From: Fimbriimonas ginsengisoli Gsoil 348 | Lineage (GTDB): Bacteria; Armatimonadota; Fimbriimonadia; Fimbriimonadales; Fimbriimonadaceae | Length of the DNA: 64,000 bases | Direction: 5' to 3' | Assembly: GCF_000724625.1 (NCBI RefSeq) | Contig: NZ_CP007139.1 | Span: forward strand, 4,650,001-4,714,000 | Position numbers and translations under genes: made by a program | Part shown: positions 16,576-26,100 of the stretch, piece by piece | How positions within the stretch are numbered: position 1 is the stretch's first letter | Layout: every line of letters starts with the position of its first letter | The notes under the pieces: generated by a model | Told to the model about the DNA's origin: nothing | The model's input: only the letters and a program-made list of their open reading frames with translations | The model's database searches: none

Positions 16576-17067
16576 TTACATGCCGTTCATCGGCTTGCCG
16601 TCGAGTGTGGTGTTCTCTTTCAGGATCTTGACTCTCTTGTAGAGCCACTTCCCGTTGGATTTCACGAGCAAGGTCTCGTTGCGCATTTTGGATGCCAAGA
16701 TCGAGGTCTTCCCGCCCATCTTCATCGGGTGGACGATGTCCTCGTCCAAGACGAAGACGACGCCGCCTTCCGCGTTCTTGGCGGAGACGAGCTTGGTTTC
16801 GAACTTCTTGAAAGCGCCCATCATGCCGAAGCCGGCCTTGAGTCCGGCGATGGCGGCCTTCTTCGGCGACTTCGTCCCGTGAGTGTCGACATAGACGAAG
16901 TCGGCGGTCGAGCCTTTTTCAAAGAAGCTGAGATCCTTCGTCCGCATCGCTTTCCGGTACTTGGCAACCATCGCCTTCGCGACGTCCTTAGGAGACTCGC
17001 CTCCCGCATTCGCAAGGCAAGCCGCGAATCCCATCAGAAATAACGTCGAGATTTTCGTGGTTTTCAT
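16576..17067 (-). CDS. Exported SnoaL/DUF4440-like protein
   Basis: The product begins MKTTKISTLFLMGFAACLANA, a signal peptide. The remainder (VAKYRKAMRTKDLSFFEKGSTADF...DTHGTKSPKKAA...LVKSNGKWLYKRVKI) has the layout of NTF2-like DUF4440 proteins, small cone-shaped folds of mostly unknown role. An ATG 12 nt further upstream (17079) is possible. The last gene of the window (63461) is another exported member of this type. The R2 element lies 72 nt upstream of the start. Confidence 0.72.
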   Translation of the reverse strand: MKTTKISTLFLMGFAACLANAGGESPKDVAKAMVAKYRKAMRTKDLSFFEKGSTADFVYVDTHGTKSPKKAAIAGLKAGFGMMGAFKKFETKLVSAKNAEGGVVFVLDEDIVHPMKMGGKTSILASKMRNETLLVKSNGKWLYKRVKILKENTTLDGKPMNGM

Positions 17068-17138
17068 AGCTAGCTTCATCTTAAGCCTTCAACCGCTCAA
17101 GTTCAAGTATTTCCTGGGCGACGCGAGCGGGTGCAGAG

Positions 17139-17246
17139 GGCACATATTACGTTGCGCCACCAAGAAGGGGGCCGTCCCGGCGAAACCATCCTTAAACGAT
17201 CCGGCCCAAACCTCGACTCCGTCACCGACGAATTGTGTCGGAAAAG
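17139..17246 (-). ncRNA. Candidate structured leader or repeat (family R2, copy 2)
   Basis: This is the homologue of 14812-14921, with clear base-level similarity over about 108 nt and the matching hairpin CCGAC...GTCGG near 17226-17242. It lies 22 nt downstream of the SDR stop and about 72 nt upstream of the exported DUF4440-like gene, all on the minus strand. The two genes that follow the copies are unrelated, which argues for a repeat; the shared spacing and orientation argue for a leader. Confidence 0.4.
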
Positions 17247-17268
17247 GGAGCAGAACCTCAAGTGACGT

Positions 17269-18009
17269 TTACAGAACGCCCTTTGGCGGGGTCAGGAGGA
17301 GCTCGTCGGGATAGCAGTCGGCCGGCATGTTGAGAATGCTGCGCACGGTCTCCGCCACCGAGCGGGACGAAATCATCTCTTTACGGTCCGGTACGAACGA
17401 TTGGTTATCCCACAGCGGGGTGTCAGTCGCGCCCAGTAAAAGTGAGGTAATTCGAACTCCTCGCCCTCGGCATTCGGCAGCCAGCACTTTGGATGCGGAG
17501 TGCAGAGCTGCTTTTCCCGCCGAGTACGCGGCTGAATTGGCGAGCGTCGTTAGGGCCGCGACGCTGGAGATGTTGACGATATCCCCACCTCCGACGCGCA
17601 ACATATGCGGCAGCAAGGCGTGACACAAAAGGAGAGGCGCCACCGAGTTGACCTCGATTTGAGCTCTGATCGAATCGACCGACGTTTCCACAAAAGGGCC
17701 GAATTCAGCGGTACCGACAGAGTTCACCAGAACGATGCGGTCCGTGGTGTGCACCAGCCCCCAACAGTATAAGAGGCAATCTCGAACGCGCTCGGAGGTC
17801 TTCGGATCAAGTAAGTCGCCGGCGATACAGTCCACTAGGGCCATCTTCTCCAGTGGTCTCGCGGTGCTGAGCAACATTTCTTCGCGGCGTCCCACCAATA
17901 CGAGGTCGAATCCCGTACCTGCAAGCATCAACGCGACGGCCCTTCCGATGCCTGAACCGGCTCCCGAAACAACGGCGGCTCCCCGGCCATTCCTTGCAAG
18001 CACAGGCAC
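17269..18009 (-). CDS. Short-chain dehydrogenase/reductase, candidate pterin (sepiapterin-type) reductase
   Basis: The 246-residue SDR has the nucleotide-binding GAGSGIG (residues 17-23), the catalytic Ser in NISSVAAL and the YSAGK Tyr-Lys pair. NNAG is replaced by NSVG. The GTG start lies one base after the stop of the tandem PTPS gene, so the two are tightly coupled. In eukaryotes and some bacteria PTPS plus an SDR (sepiapterin reductase) make tetrahydrobiopterin. That role is inferred only from the neighbour. Other SDR substrates remain possible. Confidence 0.75.
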   Translation of the reverse strand: MPVLARNGRGAAVVSGAGSGIGRAVALMLAGTGFDLVLVGRREEMLLSTARPLEKMALVDCIAGDLLDPKTSERVRDCLLYCWGLVHTTDRIVLVNSVGTAEFGPFVETSVDSIRAQIEVNSVAPLLLCHALLPHMLRVGGGDIVNISSVAALTTLANSAAYSAGKAALHSASKVLAAECRGRGVRITSLLLGATDTPLWDNQSFVPDRKEMISSRSVAETVRSILNMPADCYPDELLLTPPKGVL

Positions 18010-18010
18010 C

Positions 18011-18826
18011 CTACGCAGCCTCCACGTCGAAGGCGTTCCGCGCGGTTTCCCACAGTCTCACTCTCGCGAGGCGACCGGGGATTTTGTTCTGGAGCCGGGA
18101 GAATATCTCCTGCGCCACGACCTCGCTCGTCGTGGCTTTGCCGGCAAACTCCGGTAGGTCCTCATTCAGGTTCTTGTGATCGTATCGATCGACCACTTCC
18201 CGGTGGACGGCGGCGTCAAGCTCGCCGATGTCGAGGAGCATGCCGGTTGCCGGGTCGGGGTCGCCGGCCACCGACACTTCCAGCACGTAGTTGTGACCGT
18301 GTCCGGCTGGGTTGTTGCACTTGCCGAACAGATCCAGGTTCTCTTCGTGGCTGAGCGCGGGGACGTGCAAGCGGTGGGCCGCCGCGAATTCATACGACCG
18401 AGTCAGTGTCATCCCTTTTCCATCTTGCCATTCCGCCCAAAAGGTCGGCATCTCTTCTAATCGAACACCTACCATCCGAGCCTCGCTCGGTAATGTCCCA
18501 TCTAAGCGGCCCCTAATGTATTCGATCAGGTTTTCGAGCGTAGATGGGCGGTCGTAGAACCAAGCCACTTCGTCGTTCAGGCTCTTGCCGTCGAATTCTT
18601 TGACCAAGCCGCCTTTGAGAACGGCGTCGATTCGCTTGATATTGACGACCATGCCGGTCTGGGGGTCGACATTCCCTTCTACGGTGACGTCCAAGACGTA
18701 GTTGTGGCCGTGGTTATAGGGAGAGGCCCACGGCCCGAACAACGCGCGGTTCTCGCTCTCGGAGAGCGCGGGCACCCAATAGCGGTGCCCGCTCGAGAAC
18801 GTTACTCTGCGCGTCATTTTGACCAT
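18011..18826 (-). CDS. Tandem 6-pyruvoyltetrahydropterin synthase / QueD-like protein
   Basis: Two PTPS domains are fused (about residues 1-130 and 138-271). Both keep zinc-type histidines (FSSGHRYW...NHGHNY and FAAAHRLH...GHGHNY). The second has the catalytic cysteine (FGKCNNPAGHGHNY) and the DHKNLN Asp-His pair. The first reads FGPWASPYNHGHNY and FDGKSLND, so the Cys and His are lost and it is probably non-catalytic. Such proteins make 6-pyruvoyltetrahydropterin or 6-carboxytetrahydropterin (queuosine route). The gene starts 14 nt after a nucleoside-type permease gene and is followed at once by the SDR, so all are probably one operon. Confidence 0.9.
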   Translation of the reverse strand: MVKMTRRVTFSSGHRYWVPALSESENRALFGPWASPYNHGHNYVLDVTVEGNVDPQTGMVVNIKRIDAVLKGGLVKEFDGKSLNDEVAWFYDRPSTLENLIEYIRGRLDGTLPSEARMVGVRLEEMPTFWAEWQDGKGMTLTRSYEFAAAHRLHVPALSHEENLDLFGKCNNPAGHGHNYVLEVSVAGDPDPATGMLLDIGELDAAVHREVVDRYDHKNLNEDLPEFAGKATTSEVVAQEIFSRLQNKIPGRLARVRLWETARNAFDVEAA

Positions 18827-18840
18827 GTCGATTCTTGGAG

Positions 18841-19701
18841 CTACCTTTCTCTACGATACGAGATTCCCAAAGCAGCGGGGGCGACGGTTCCCTTGCCTAC
18901 AATCACAAGAACGGCGAGGGCAATAAGGTACGGCAGGGCGATCATAAGCTGGAACGGAACCTTCCAGCCAAGGGCCTGAAAGCGGAATTGGAGGCTTTCG
19001 GCAAAGCCGATCAATAGTGCCGCCAAGAAAACCAAGGCGGGACGCCAGCGGCCGAAGGTCACCATTGCGATCGCCACGAACCCGCGCCCAGCGGACATGT
19101 TTTCGGCGAATGTTCCAGTGATGACGATCGAGAGGTACGAGCCACCCAAGCCGGCGAAGAGCCCTCCTACCAGCACCGCCATGAATCGCAGCCGGTGAAC
19201 GGAAAACCCGGCCGCTTCCGCCGCCTTTGGATATTCCCCCGCCGCCCGGACCGCCAAACCGCACGCCGACCGGGAAAGTAATGCCCACACCACCGGAACC
19301 GAAAGCACCATAAGCGCCATCAGCGGATCGACACCGTGCCAAGACGGGAGGGTCGGAACGGTCAGCAACTGGCCGCTTTGGCCGAACTTCCCCCGATACA
19401 AGGTTCCGGTCAGCCCCAACGCAAAGAGATTCACCGCCGTGCCGACGACTACCTGGTCGCTGCAGAGATACACCGTGAACCAGCCAAAGATGGCGTTGAC
19501 GGCGACTCCCGCCGATGCGCCGGCGGCCAGGCCGATCCAAGGCGACTTCGTGGTGAAGCTCACGAGCATGGCGAAGAAGGCGCCGCACAGCATCGCCCCC
19601 TCGAGGCCGATATTAATCACGCCGGCTCGCTGCACGACGGTTTCTCCGATCGCCGCCAGCGCAACGGGGGCGGCATAGATGAAAAGCGTCAGCCAGTCCA
19701 T
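18841..19701 (-). CDS. ABC transporter permease, nucleoside (BMP-associated) type, subunit 2
   Basis: The 286-residue membrane protein begins MDWLTLFIYAAPVALAAIGE. It has the signature VINIGLEGAMLCGAF, as in NupQ/YufQ-type permeases of the BPD_transp_2 family, and about 8-9 hydrophobic segments. Family members import purine nucleosides or simple sugars with a BMP-family binding lipoprotein. Its ATG is immediately after the stop of subunit 1. The matching binding protein is not in this operon; a BMP lipoprotein occurs at 34456. Confidence 0.9.
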   Translation of the reverse strand: MDWLTLFIYAAPVALAAIGETVVQRAGVINIGLEGAMLCGAFFAMLVSFTTKSPWIGLAAGASAGVAVNAIFGWFTVYLCSDQVVVGTAVNLFALGLTGTLYRGKFGQSGQLLTVPTLPSWHGVDPLMALMVLSVPVVWALLSRSACGLAVRAAGEYPKAAEAAGFSVHRLRFMAVLVGGLFAGLGGSYLSIVITGTFAENMSAGRGFVAIAMVTFGRWRPALVFLAALLIGFAESLQFRFQALGWKVPFQLMIALPYLIALAVLVIVGKGTVAPAALGISYRRER

Positions 19702-20733
19702 CTACGCTGCCTCCGTTGGAAGCGGCTTGCGGCGCATCAGAGCGCGAACTCCAACGAAGCCAAGCACCGCCGCGGCTTGGATCACGTAAATCAGCGTGGT
19801 CCCGGCCGGCGTGAAGCGGGCCAAGTTCTCCGACCCCGCGAACAAGGCGCCGAAATATCCCGCGCTGAGCATCACCAGAAGCGGGTGCAACCCGCCAAGC
19901 AAAGCGACGGGAATGCCGATGAATCCCCACTGCTGGGAGAAGCCACTACCGAGTTGGCCGGCGGTTCCGGTGTATTCGACGCCGCCGGCGAGACCGCATA
20001 AGGCTCCGGAGATCAGCATCGCCACTAACTGCATCCGTTTCGCATCGATGCGATTCGCCCGCGCTACCTGGGCATTGTCGCCCACGACCCTAAGGCGGAA
20101 GCCAGCCTTGGTGAAGTAGAGGAAACCCCAAACTATAAACGCCATGACGATGGCAAGGAAGACTCCAGCATGGAGGTCCGTTTGCCGATCGAAGCGGGGG
20201 AGCATCACGGCGTCGGGCAGTAGATCGGTTAAGGGGAGCTGTCCCTTCCCTTCTTGTAACGGCCCGCTTACCGCCCATCCGAGGAGTTGCAGAGCCACGA
20301 AATTAAGCAGGATCGTACTGATGACGACCTCGACGCCGCGTTTCACATATAGCCAGCCGGCCAGGTAGGCCCACACGGCTCCGCCAACGGCGCACCCGGC
20401 CAGGATCCCGATTGTTACAAGAAATGGGGGGAGGCTCGCGGCTTTCAGCATCGCTTTGGCGACCACGCAGCCAAGGACGCCGCCGACCACGAACTGCCCT
20501 TCCCCGCCGATGTTGTACATGCCGGCCCGCCAGGCGACCACCATTCCCAACCCGGTCAGGAGGAGGGGAATCGACTTGACCGCCGTCCGGGACCAACCGA
20601 ATTTATCGCCGAACGCGCCGTGCGACAACAATCTCAGGCTCTCGAGCAGCGGTAAGTGAAAAGCGATCAGGGTAAGCACCAAGATGGCCAAGAGCCCGAG
20701 AGCGCTCAGCGAGAAGCGCGAAAATGTGTTCAC
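19702..20733 (-). CDS. ABC transporter permease, nucleoside (BMP-associated) type, subunit 1
   Basis: The 343-residue NupP/YufP-like permease has the family motif MYNIGGEGQFVVGG, about ten hydrophobic segments and VVGDNAQVARANRIDAKR in the cytoplasmic loop (typically G-N-A-x-A-A...G). It pairs with the 286-residue permease downstream. Its ATG overlaps the upstream ATPase stop by 4 nt, so the three subunits are translationally coupled. Confidence 0.9.
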   Translation of the reverse strand: MNTFSRFSLSALGLLAILVLTLIAFHLPLLESLRLLSHGAFGDKFGWSRTAVKSIPLLLTGLGMVVAWRAGMYNIGGEGQFVVGGVLGCVVAKAMLKAASLPPFLVTIGILAGCAVGGAVWAYLAGWLYVKRGVEVVISTILLNFVALQLLGWAVSGPLQEGKGQLPLTDLLPDAVMLPRFDRQTDLHAGVFLAIVMAFIVWGFLYFTKAGFRLRVVGDNAQVARANRIDAKRMQLVAMLISGALCGLAGGVEYTGTAGQLGSGFSQQWGFIGIPVALLGGLHPLLVMLSAGYFGALFAGSENLARFTPAGTTLIYVIQAAAVLGFVGVRALMRRKPLPTEAA

Positions 20734-22196
20734 CGCCTTCCCCCCACCACCGAGATCGCCCCTTCGTCATCGATCAGCTCGCCGCGCGACATAAATACGC
20801 GCCGATCGGACAGCGCATACAGCTCGTCCAGGTCGGTGGAGAAAAGGACCACCGCGGTACCGGCATCGCGCGCCTCTCGAATTTTGCCGTGAACGTAACT
20901 GGTGGCGCGAATGTCGAGCCCTCGCGTTGGGTTGACCACCACCAACAGCTCGGGTTCGCCGTCTAGGGTGCGGCTTACGACCACCTTCTGCTGGTTTCCG
21001 CCGCTAAGGCTGGCGATCGGCTCTTTAGAGCTGGGGGTACGGATCTCAAAACGTTCGATGAGCCCTTGCGCCCAACGATGAATCTCCTTAAGACGTAAGA
21101 AAGGTCCGCGGGTCAGTGTCTCGCGCCGATAGCCGGCGATCAACAGGTTTTCTTCCACCGATAGGCCGAGCGCCAGACCGTCGATCTGCCGGTCTTGGGG
21201 CACGTACCCGGTTCGAGGTTTGCCCTCGGTCCCTTCCCAGGTCACCTTTCCCGCCGCCAGTGCACGCACTTCCGCGATCGCTTCCGCTAGTTCGATCTGC
21301 CCGTTTCCGTCGACCCCGCCGATGCCGAGGATTTCTCCCCTGCGGACTTCGAAGCTTATTCCCCTTACGGCGTCCTCTTTCCGGTCACCTTTGACGCGGA
21401 GGTCGCTTGCCTTTAGCCCTTCGCCCGCGACGGTTGCCGGCGAGTTGACGGCAGCAGTAGGCAGCTCGCCCACCATCCATTCGGCAAGCGTTCGCTCGTC
21501 CACTTCATCGCGGGTTGCGGTGGCGATCAGCTTGCCGCGCCGCAGGACCGTCACTCGGTCGGCTACCGCCAAGACCTCGGCGAGTTTATGGGCGATGAGC
21601 ACGACGATCTTGCCTTCGTCCCGCAGCCGGCGCATCACACGAAATAGGTCGTCGACTTCCTCCGGCGAGAGCACCGCGGTCGGCTCATCGAGAATCAGCA
21701 CCTGAGCGTCGCCGCCGAGCGCTTTTAGAATCTCCAACCGCTGCTGCTCCCCCACCGCCAGGTTTCGTACCTTCTCGATGGGATCCAACTCCCAGCCAAG
21801 TCGCTTGGCGGCCTCAAGTGAAGGGGCGGCCCTCTCGGCAACGTGGGAGGCTCCGAGTAAGCCGGGCAGGCGAGAGAGAGCTAGATTCTCGGCGACGGTG
21901 AAGTCGGGAACGAGGGTGAAGTGCTGGTGGATCATTTCGATCCCGATCCGTTTGCACTCGAACGCGCGACCGAGCGGAATCGGATGTCCATCCAACTCCA
22001 CCGTTCCCTTCGACGGCGCCACGAACCCGGACAGCACGCTCATCAAAGTTGACTTGCCGGCGCCGTTTTCCCCGAGGACGGCATGGATTTCCCCGGCTCG
22101 GAACTCAGCCGAAACGTCATCGAGCGCGGAGACGCCGCCGTAACGCTTCGTGACGTTACGGACGGCTAAAAGATGGTGGCCTCGACCCTCAGGCAA
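20730..22196 (-). CDS. ABC transporter ATPase with two nucleotide-binding domains, nucleoside type
   Basis: The 488-residue NupO/YufO-type ATPase has a first Walker A GENGAGKST (near 39-47), signature VGEQQRLEILKAL and Walker B VLILDEPTAVLSPEE. The second half has the usual degenerate P-loop GIGGVDGNGQIE and signature SLSGGNQQKVVVSRTL. This two-domain layout is shared with ribose/RbsA importers; the adjacent permeases point to the BMP/nucleoside branch. The start is close behind the deacetylase stop (22206), so the deacetylase may head the transcript. Confidence 0.92.
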   Translation of the reverse strand: MPEGRGHHLLAVRNVTKRYGGVSALDDVSAEFRAGEIHAVLGENGAGKSTLMSVLSGFVAPSKGTVELDGHPIPLGRAFECKRIGIEMIHQHFTLVPDFTVAENLALSRLPGLLGASHVAERAAPSLEAAKRLGWELDPIEKVRNLAVGEQQRLEILKALGGDAQVLILDEPTAVLSPEEVDDLFRVMRRLRDEGKIVVLIAHKLAEVLAVADRVTVLRRGKLIATATRDEVDERTLAEWMVGELPTAAVNSPATVAGEGLKASDLRVKGDRKEDAVRGISFEVRRGEILGIGGVDGNGQIELAEAIAEVRALAAGKVTWEGTEGKPRTGYVPQDRQIDGLALGLSVEENLLIAGYRRETLTRGPFLRLKEIHRWAQGLIERFEIRTPSSKEPIASLSGGNQQKVVVSRTLDGEPELLVVVNPTRGLDIRATSYVHGKIREARDAGTAVVLFSTDLDELYALSDRRVFMSRGELIDDEGAISVVGGRR

Positions 22197-22205
22197 GCGC
22201 CAAGT

Positions 22206-23009
22206 CTACTTTCTCTGCTTCAGCTCGGCGAGCTCACTTGCCGTGACGATCTTAAAACCGCGAGCGCGCAAGGTTTGGATTATCGTTGGCAAAACGTCCA
22301 ACATCTGCGGGATTCCGTCGTGCAGGAGAATGATGCCGCCGTTGTTCGCCTTCGCGAGCGTGCGGTCGAGAATGACCTGCTCGTCGCGCTCATAGTAGTC
22401 CCCGGGGTCGTCGGTCCAGAGAACCGTCGTCATACCGAGCGACGCGCCGGCGTTGATCACCGCGTTGTCGATGTCGCCGCCGGGAGGGCGGCAAACTTTG
22501 GGCCGCTTGCCCGTAAGCGACTGGATGACGTCGCTGCACGCCTCGTAGTCGGCTTGAGCCTCTTCGTCGGTTACCTTGGTGAGACAGGCGTGGCTAAATG
22601 TGTGGTTGCCGAGCTCGTGCCCCTCGGCGGCGATCAACTTGACCAAATGCGGATATTTCTGCGCCATCTTTCCGACCAAGAAAAATGTCGCCTTTACGTT
22701 TTCTTCGCGAAGGATTTGGAGCAGGTGCTGAGTGCTGGGGCCGTGAGGGCCGTCGTCAAACGTTAGCGCAACGACCTTCTCGTTACGGTCGCCGCGGCGA
22801 AGTTCGGTCAAGGCAACTCTCGGAGCGTCTGAAATCTTGGCGACTTCCGTCCACGCTTTTTGCCAAGCAGGCGAATTTCGCTCCAGAGCCGCGCTGTTGA
22901 CGGTCGGAAAAGGCTTTACTGAAGGGGTAGACGAAGCGCCCCCGCAACCAACGAGGGCAATACCCGCGATCACAAAAGCTGCGGAAAAAAGATTCATCAA
23001 TCGACTCAT
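22206..23009 (-). CDS. Polysaccharide deacetylase lipoprotein (CE4)
   Basis: From the ATG at 23009 the 267-residue product begins MSRLMNLFSAAFVIAGIALVGCGG, with lipobox LVGC. The NodB fold is complete: TFDDGPHGP (catalytic Asp and metal Asp), HELGNHTFSHA with the two metal histidines, CRPPGG, WTDDPGDY and IILLHDG. CE4 enzymes deacetylate peptidoglycan or GlcNAc polymers. An upstream ATG at 23123 would add 38 residues ahead of the signal and is rejected. It is divergent from the GH18/CE4/GT2 fusion, which suggests a shared polysaccharide. Confidence 0.9.
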   Translation of the reverse strand: MSRLMNLFSAAFVIAGIALVGCGGASSTPSVKPFPTVNSAALERNSPAWQKAWTEVAKISDAPRVALTELRRGDRNEKVVALTFDDGPHGPSTQHLLQILREENVKATFFLVGKMAQKYPHLVKLIAAEGHELGNHTFSHACLTKVTDEEAQADYEACSDVIQSLTGKRPKVCRPPGGDIDNAVINAGASLGMTTVLWTDDPGDYYERDEQVILDRTLAKANNGGIILLHDGIPQMLDVLPTIIQTLRARGFKIVTASELAELKQRK

Positions 23010-23140
23010 ACGGGTCAGAGCATTTCGAAGCACGGTCGGAGAGAGATTATGCGCGTCACACCGCATCAGATGCGATGTACGAGACAATCGATCATCATTA
23101 CGCGTTGAAAGTGGATGGTCCATTAGGCATGGCCCCGTAA

Positions 23141-26100
23141 ATGGAAAACCGACCCGTTTTTTTTGATCCGAAAGGACGACGACATGGCCTCTTATCGCGA
23201 GTGACCATCGCGATGGCCGTGATGTTCGTGCTCGTTTCTATCGTATTTTTTGTAAGCCTGTTTTCGGTGCCTTCGCTGGGCGGTCAACTCGTACGCAAGC
23301 CCCGCGCCCAGTTTCAACCGCCCGCTCCCCGGCACAGCCGTCGCGACCTGTTTTCCGAAGTCTCGCGAAGTAAGCGCGCCCCGGTGGCAGTCGCATCTCC
23401 CGCCGGTCAGATCGTAGCCGCGTTCTACGCCCCTTGGCAGGAAGCTGGACTCAATTCTCTCCGAGCGTACGGTAAGAACCTGACTCACCTTATTCCGGCC
23501 TGGCTGCACCTGAACGCCGCCGGCGAGTTGGATACGAGCGACTTCGACCTCGATCAAAATCCGCTCAACTCGCAGGTGATCGCCTCCGCGCGCGACCAGG
23601 GCGTCCGGATTATGCCGTTGCTCAGCAATAGCCGAAGCGACAGCTTCGACCCTAAGTCGGCGGGGATTCTTCTTCAATCCGCCGAACGTCAGCAGGCGAT
23701 GAGCGAGCAGCTTCGAGACTGGCTCGTCTCCAACCGGTTTCAGGGGCTGAACATCGACTTCGAAAACCTGAAGGATGTCGACCAAGCCCGTCTTCCCGGC
23801 TTCTTGGCCCTTCTCTCCAGGACTTTGAAGGCAGATGGGTTGGAGCTAACGGTTTCTGTCGACGCGGACACCGATCCGGACGTGGTGAAGGAGATGGTCC
23901 CGGCGTGCGATTGGCTCGTGCTGATGGCTTACGACGAGCACGCGGAGACCACAGGAGCCGGGCCCATCGCCTCAATCGACTGGGCGGAAAAGGTTCTCGA
24001 TAAAACGCTGAAAGTAGTTCCGGCCGACAAGCTGGTCCTAGGGATCGGCAGCTACGCATACGACTGGCAGAAGGGGCAAGCCGCCCAATCGATCAGCTAC
24101 CAAGAGGCGCTTTCCATCGCGGCGGGTTATCGCGATGGCGAAAAGCCGGCCGACGTCATCGACTTCGACCCGAACTCGCTCAACAGCACGTTCGAATACG
24201 CCGACGACGACGGGAAAACGCATGAAATATGGATGCTCGACGCCGGATCGGCGTTCAACCAGTGGTCCGACGCGAGAGATCTAGGGTTGCGAGGGGCGAG
24301 CGTGTGGGCGTTAGGAATGGAGGACCCCGGCCTTTGGAGTTTCCTGAACCGACGTTCTCCGGAACGGGCGCCGCAAGTGAGCGCCATGACCCAAGTTAGC
24401 TTCCCATACGGCGTGGACCATGTCGGCAAGGGTGAAATCCTGAAGGTGCTTCAGCACCCGACCGTCGGCCAGCGCGAATTCGAGGTGGACAAGGAGACCG
24501 GATTGGTGACGGACATGAATTACCTCCGGTATCCGTTCCCGTACGTTATTCAGCACTCCGGATATAACGCGGCAACCAAGATGAAGCTGGCGCTCACGTT
24601 CGACGACGGGCCGGACGGTGAGTACACGGGGCCAATCCTCGACGAGCTGAAGCGCCTGGGCGTCAAGGCGACGTTTTTCGTGGTCGGGCGAAATGTCGAG
24701 GCGAGGCCGGACCTCCTTCGCCGGATCTATGCGGAGGGGCACGAAGTTGGAAGCCACACGTTTTTCCACCCCGATCTGGGCATGGTCAGTCCGCGACGCG
24801 CCGCACTCGAGCTGAATGCGACTCAGCGCTCGATTCAAAGCGTAATCGGGCACTCCACTACCCTTTTCCGCCCGCCGTTCAATGCGGACTCCGAACCTCA
24901 GGCCCCGGCCGAAGTCGAGCCAGTCAATATCGCCGACCGGATGGGATATGTGACGGTCGGAGAAAAGGTCGATCCACAGGACTGGAACCTCGACGTTCCA
25001 ACCGGCCACGGCGCCACGCGCACGAAAACCGCCGACGATATCGCCACGTCGATCATCCACGCGGTCCACACCGACGCAGACAAGCACGAGGAAGGCAACA
25101 TCATCCTGCTGCACGACGCGGGCGGCCCACGCGATGCCACGGTAGCCGCGTTGCGCAAGTTCGTACCGGAACTGGAGAGCGAAGGATATCAATTCGTCGC
25201 CGTTTCGCAGCTTATGGGGAAGACTCGCGACGAAGTGATGCCAGGGCTCACGACCGGCGATCGGCTGGCGATCTGGTTCGACGGACTGGTTCTCAGCTCC
25301 GTCTTCCGAGTCGACTCGCTGTTGGCGAGTGGATTCGTTCTTGCAATCGGACTAGGGCTGCTTCGAATTCTGTTCGTCGTTCCGCTCGCCCTCCGCCACC
25401 GGAAAGCGCAATCTTTGCTCACCTTCGACGACGCCTACCAGCCAAAAGTCGCGGTGTTGATCGCCGCCTTCAACGAAGAGAAAGTGATCCGGCGAACGGT
25501 GGAAAGCGCGCTGGCGTCTGCCTATCCTTCCGTTCAGGTGATCGTGGTCGACGACGGTTCGACTGACGGCACGTATGCCGCCGTTGCCGAGTTGGAAAGC
25601 CCGCACGTCTTGGTCGTTCACCAAGAGAACGGGGGTAAGGCATCCGCTCTGAACCATGCTCTTCATCTCACCGACGCCGAGGTTGTTCTCTGTATCGATG
25701 CCGATACGCAGATCCATCCGAAGGCGATGGCGCGGCTCGTGCGGCACTTCCGCGACCCGAAGGTGGCGGCTGTGGCGGGTAATGTCCGCGTGGGCAACGT
25801 GCACAACATCCTCACCGAGTGGCAGGCGATGGAGTACACCACGACCCAAAACCTCGATCGAAGCGCCTACGCCCAGTTGAACGCCATTACGGTAGTGCCG
25901 GGCGCGATCGGGGCTTGGCGTCGGGAGGCGGTGCTCGCGGTAGGCGGCTACACGACCGATACCCTCGCCGAGGACATGGACCTCACGTGGCGTTTACGGC
26001 GGGCGGAATACCGGCTCGATACCGACCCGACCGCACTGGCGTACACCGAGGCGCCGGATACGTTTCGATCGTTTTTCAAACAGCGATTTCGTTGGACCTT

